From assembly GCA_049841135.1 (NCBI GenBank), contig JASGHK010000005.1, positions 2,666,001 to 2,730,000 on the forward strand: DNA of 64,000 bases, in the 5' to 3' direction. Each line of letters begins with the position of its first letter. Position 1 is the first letter of the stretch. The notes below the pieces were generated by a model, which ran no database searches, was not told where the DNA came from, and was given only the letters and a program-made list of their open reading frames with translations. The DNA comes from JACRCT01 sp049841135 (GTDB lineage: Bacteria; Myxococcota; Myxococcia; Myxococcales; UBA5297). Position numbers and translations under genes: made by a program. Below are positions 61,971 to 64,000 of this stretch, piece after piece.

Positions 61971-63013
61971 ACGTCCTGCTGACGTGCGCCGGCCGGCGCA
62001 GCTTCTACGTCACCGCGTTCCGCAAGGCGCTCGTCGGCCGGGGCCGGGTGCTGGCCTGCGACTCGAGCGCGGACGCGCCCGCGCTCGAGGCCGCCGACGC
62101 GGCCTTCACCGTCCCTCAGGTCGGCGAGGACGGCTATGTCGAGGCGCTGCTCGAGATCTGTTCGGCCCACCGCGTCGGGCTGCTGGTGCCCATCCTCGAG
62201 CCGGAGCTACCGCTCCTCGCGACAAGCCGCCGGCGGTTCGACGCCCTGGGGACGCAGCTGCTCGTCTCCAGCGCCGAGGCGATCTCGACCTGCTACGACA
62301 AGGTGAAGGCCGCGCGCTTCCTCGCGGCGTGCGGCTTCCCCGTCCCGCGCACCTATTCCGCCTTCGACGAGGCCCGGGCGGCGTTGGCCAGGGGCGAGGT
62401 GAGGCTCCCGCTGATCGTGAAGCCGCGCTGGGGCGTCGGCTCCATCGGGGTGTGGGTGGCGGAGACGGTCGAAGAGCTGGAGGCCTACGACGCGCTCGCG
62501 CGGAAGCAGGTCGCGCGCTCCTTCCTGAGCCGGGTGAGCGCTTCGGATCCCGAGCGGTCAATCCTGATCCAGGAGCTGGTCTCCGGAGCGGAGTACGGCC
62601 TGGACGTCGTGAACGACCTGGGAGGGCGGTACGTGGCGACGCTCATCCGGCGAAAGCTCCGGATGCGGGACGGGCAGACGGACCGGGCGGTGACGGTCCA
62701 CGACGGCAAGCTGGAGAGCGTGGGACGGCTGCTGGGGAAGAGGCTCGAGCACGTCGGGCCGCTGGACTGCGACGTCTTCGTGACCCGAGATGGCGCCTGC
62801 GTCCCCATCGACCTCAACCCGCGCATCGGCGGGGGATACCCCTTCTGCCACGTCGCCGGCGCGAATCTCCCTGCCGCCCTGGTCGCCTGGGCCGAGGGCG
62901 AGACGCCGGGGCCGGGCTGTCTCGAGTACGAAGCCGGCGTGACCAGCTCGAGAGCCGACGCGTACGTCATCGTCGGCGACCGTGGGAGAGGCGCGGGCTC
63001 AGGGGACAAATAG
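61967..63013 (+). CDS. ATP-grasp enzyme (carbamoyl-phosphate-synthase-like/PylC-type)
   Basis: 348 residues from GTG 61967, overlapping the monooxygenase stop. N-terminal Rossmann-like part (NVLLTCAGRRSFYVTAFRKA, LLVPILEPELPLLATSRRRF). ATP-grasp core: CYDKVKAARFLAACGFPVPR, RLPLIVKPRWGVGSIGVWVA (Lys for ATP), SILIQELVSGAEYGLDVVND, DLNPRIGGGYPFCHVAGANL (metal-binding Asn/Arg motif). It would join a carboxylate to an amine or thiol with ATP. Convergent with and overlapping the DUF3592 gene by ~15 bp. Confidence 0.87.
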   Translation: MNVLLTCAGRRSFYVTAFRKALVGRGRVLACDSSADAPALEAADAAFTVPQVGEDGYVEALLEICSAHRVGLLVPILEPELPLLATSRRRFDALGTQLLVSSAEAISTCYDKVKAARFLAACGFPVPRTYSAFDEARAALARGEVRLPLIVKPRWGVGSIGVWVAETVEELEAYDALARKQVARSFLSRVSASDPERSILIQELVSGAEYGLDVVNDLGGRYVATLIRRKLRMRDGQTDRAVTVHDGKLESVGRLLGKRLEHVGPLDCDVFVTRDGACVPIDLNPRIGGGYPFCHVAGANLPAALVAWAEGETPGPGCLEYEAGVTSSRADAYVIVGDRGRGAGSGDK

Positions 63014-63659
63014 GGTGTTGATGGCCGGATTCTCGGGATCGTAGAGGACGACGATCTGTGGGGCGGTGGCGAAGGTGCGCAGGTCGTCCTCGCGCATCGA
63101 GGTGATGGAGCCAGTGAAGCCGCGGCTGCCGTCCGGCTTGAACTCCCAGGCGAGCTTGAACGGGTGCTTGTTGTTCATCTTGGTGGAGTAGTCGAGGCCC
63201 GCGTAGGTGACGGTGGCCATCACCGCGCGACCACTGCGGCCGGGCGCCGGCGACCTCGATCTCGATGGTCGAGCCGGGCTGCAGCTCCCGGTACGCATCG
63301 CCCACCATGCTCGTCGATCCCTCGAACTGCGCGCCGTCGAAGGAGTAGGTGTAGCGCACGTCGACCGGGTGCTCGTCGTTGATCTCCGCGTGGGTGTTGA
63401 CCTCGGCCGAGGCGACGGTCGCGCTGTACGGCTTGCCAGTGGCGAGGAGGGTCAGGTCGACGGGCACGGACCAGGCGAAGATGCCGACGAAGAGGACTCC
63501 GACAAAGAGGAAGACGCCGCCCACGATCGCCATGACGAGCTGGCTGCCCTGATAGCCGAAGACGAGCCTGCGCGCAGTGGCCGAAGGCTCGCGCGGGGCC
63601 GGCGGCACGGAGGCGAGCGAGGGGATGCCGCTGGCGAAGGCGCTGGACGGGATGGGCAT
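62999..63659 (-). CDS. DUF3592-type membrane protein, frameshifted as given
   Basis: ATG 63659. A Pro/Ser-rich N-terminus, one membrane region (LVMAIVGGVFLFVGVLFVGI), then a beta domain VDVRYTYSFDGAQFEGSTSM, ELQPGSTIEIEVAGARPQWS. Near 63229 one extra G shifts the frame; the rest reads MATVTYAGLDYSTKMNNKHP and ends QIVVLYDPENPAINTLFVP, the DUF3592 hallmark VLYDPxNP. Function of the family is unknown. Confidence 0.65.
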
Positions 63660-63717
63660 GGGCCGATCCTCGGCGGTTCTCGCCGAGGGCCGCAAGCTGC
63701 TGCGGCTGCGCCGTCGC

Positions 63718-64000
63718 TCATCCCTTCGCCGAGAACCCGACCTTCGCCCCGCCGCCCTCCCGATTGCCGGCCCAGGCTTCGCCGCCGTGGGCCGCCGCGA
63801 TGCGCCGCACCAGGTTCAGCCCGAGCCCGAGCGCGCCGTGGGTCGAGGCGTGCGTCTTCTGCCGCAGCTCGTCGAAGGCCTGCGCGGCGTCTCCAGGCTT
63901 GAACCCGGGCCCTGCGTCCTCGACGTCGAAGCGGATCTTCCCGTCCTCCCGCCGCACCGATAGCTTCGTCGCCCCGCCGCCGTGGCGCCGTGCATTCTCC
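63718..64000 (-). CDS. Sensor histidine kinase, C-terminal ATPase domain (partial at right edge)
   Basis: 94 codons, with the start outside the window. The HATPase_c boxes are present in order: N box ENARRHGGG, G1 DVEDAGPGFKPGDA, F-box-like FDELRQK, G2 GALGLGLNLVRRIAAAHGGE. The product would phosphorylate itself on a His lying outside the window and signal to a response regulator. Normal stop at 63718-63720. Confidence 0.88.
   Translation of the reverse strand, partial: ENARRHGGGATKLSVRREDGKIRFDVEDAGPGFKPGDAAQAFDELRQKTHASTHGALGLGLNLVRRIAAAHGGEAWAGNREGGGAKVGFSAKG

Overview
The window looks like chromosomal DNA of a member of the Myxococcota. GC content is very high. Lineage-typical families are present: DUF4215/TIGR02232 Cys-rich repeats, a MYXO-CTERM tail, TIGR02270, TIGR02996, and many Asp-rich secreted lipoproteins. 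No rRNA, tRNA or CRISPR array was seen.

Left third (1-14990) is a scrambled accessory region. A protease remnant and a chimeric lipoprotein/U32-peptidase gene are followed by gene debris. Three copies of a compound repeat (2428-3420, 5940-6951, 13897-14479) carry the same dead lipase. The second copy leads into a frameshifted IS91-family transposase that abuts the 3' end of a vgrG-like gene. That vgrG tail is followed by an AHH-type nuclease effector candidate, an Imm11-like immunity candidate and a TIGR02270 gene, so this was probably a type VI secretion effector cassette. An IS21-family element sits in codon 3 of the TIGR02270 gene with a direct target duplication; removing it in silico restores the start of that gene. 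A 99-bp TG...CA mini-element with a 6-bp target duplication lies in a second U32 relic.

Middle (14985-41463) is a mosaic of normal genes: an MMPL/RND exporter, a flippase-like membrane protein, an alpha/beta hydrolase followed by two paralogous small proteins, a fatty-acid desaturase, two surface lipoproteins (one with thirteen 96-bp disintegrin-like repeats and a MYXO-CTERM-like tail), RsgA, an ECF sigma factor, an exported SRPBCC protein, a TPR-like protein, a GH13 alpha-amylase lipoprotein, a PilZ-Hsp70 fusion, a large TIGR02996 protein and an acid-ceramidase-like Ntn hydrolase.

Right part (41467-64000) holds cydAB (cytochrome bd oxidase) divergent from a small XRE regulator coupled to a J-domain protein; an RDD/SpoIIM pair; a diacylglycerol kinase family gene; TonB-like, hemolysin III-like, macro-domain and MarR genes; a DsbA-like/aminotransferase V pair; and a GT4 / FemAB-like / FAD monooxygenase / ATP-grasp group that may modify an envelope glycan or a small molecule. 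A histidine kinase C-terminus runs off the right edge.

Small frameshifts recur in otherwise well-conserved genes (IS91 transposase, AHH, IstA, sigma factor, Hsp70, J-protein, STAS-like, DUF3592). Some are probably sequencing or assembly indels, so gene death outside the mobile island should not be assumed.
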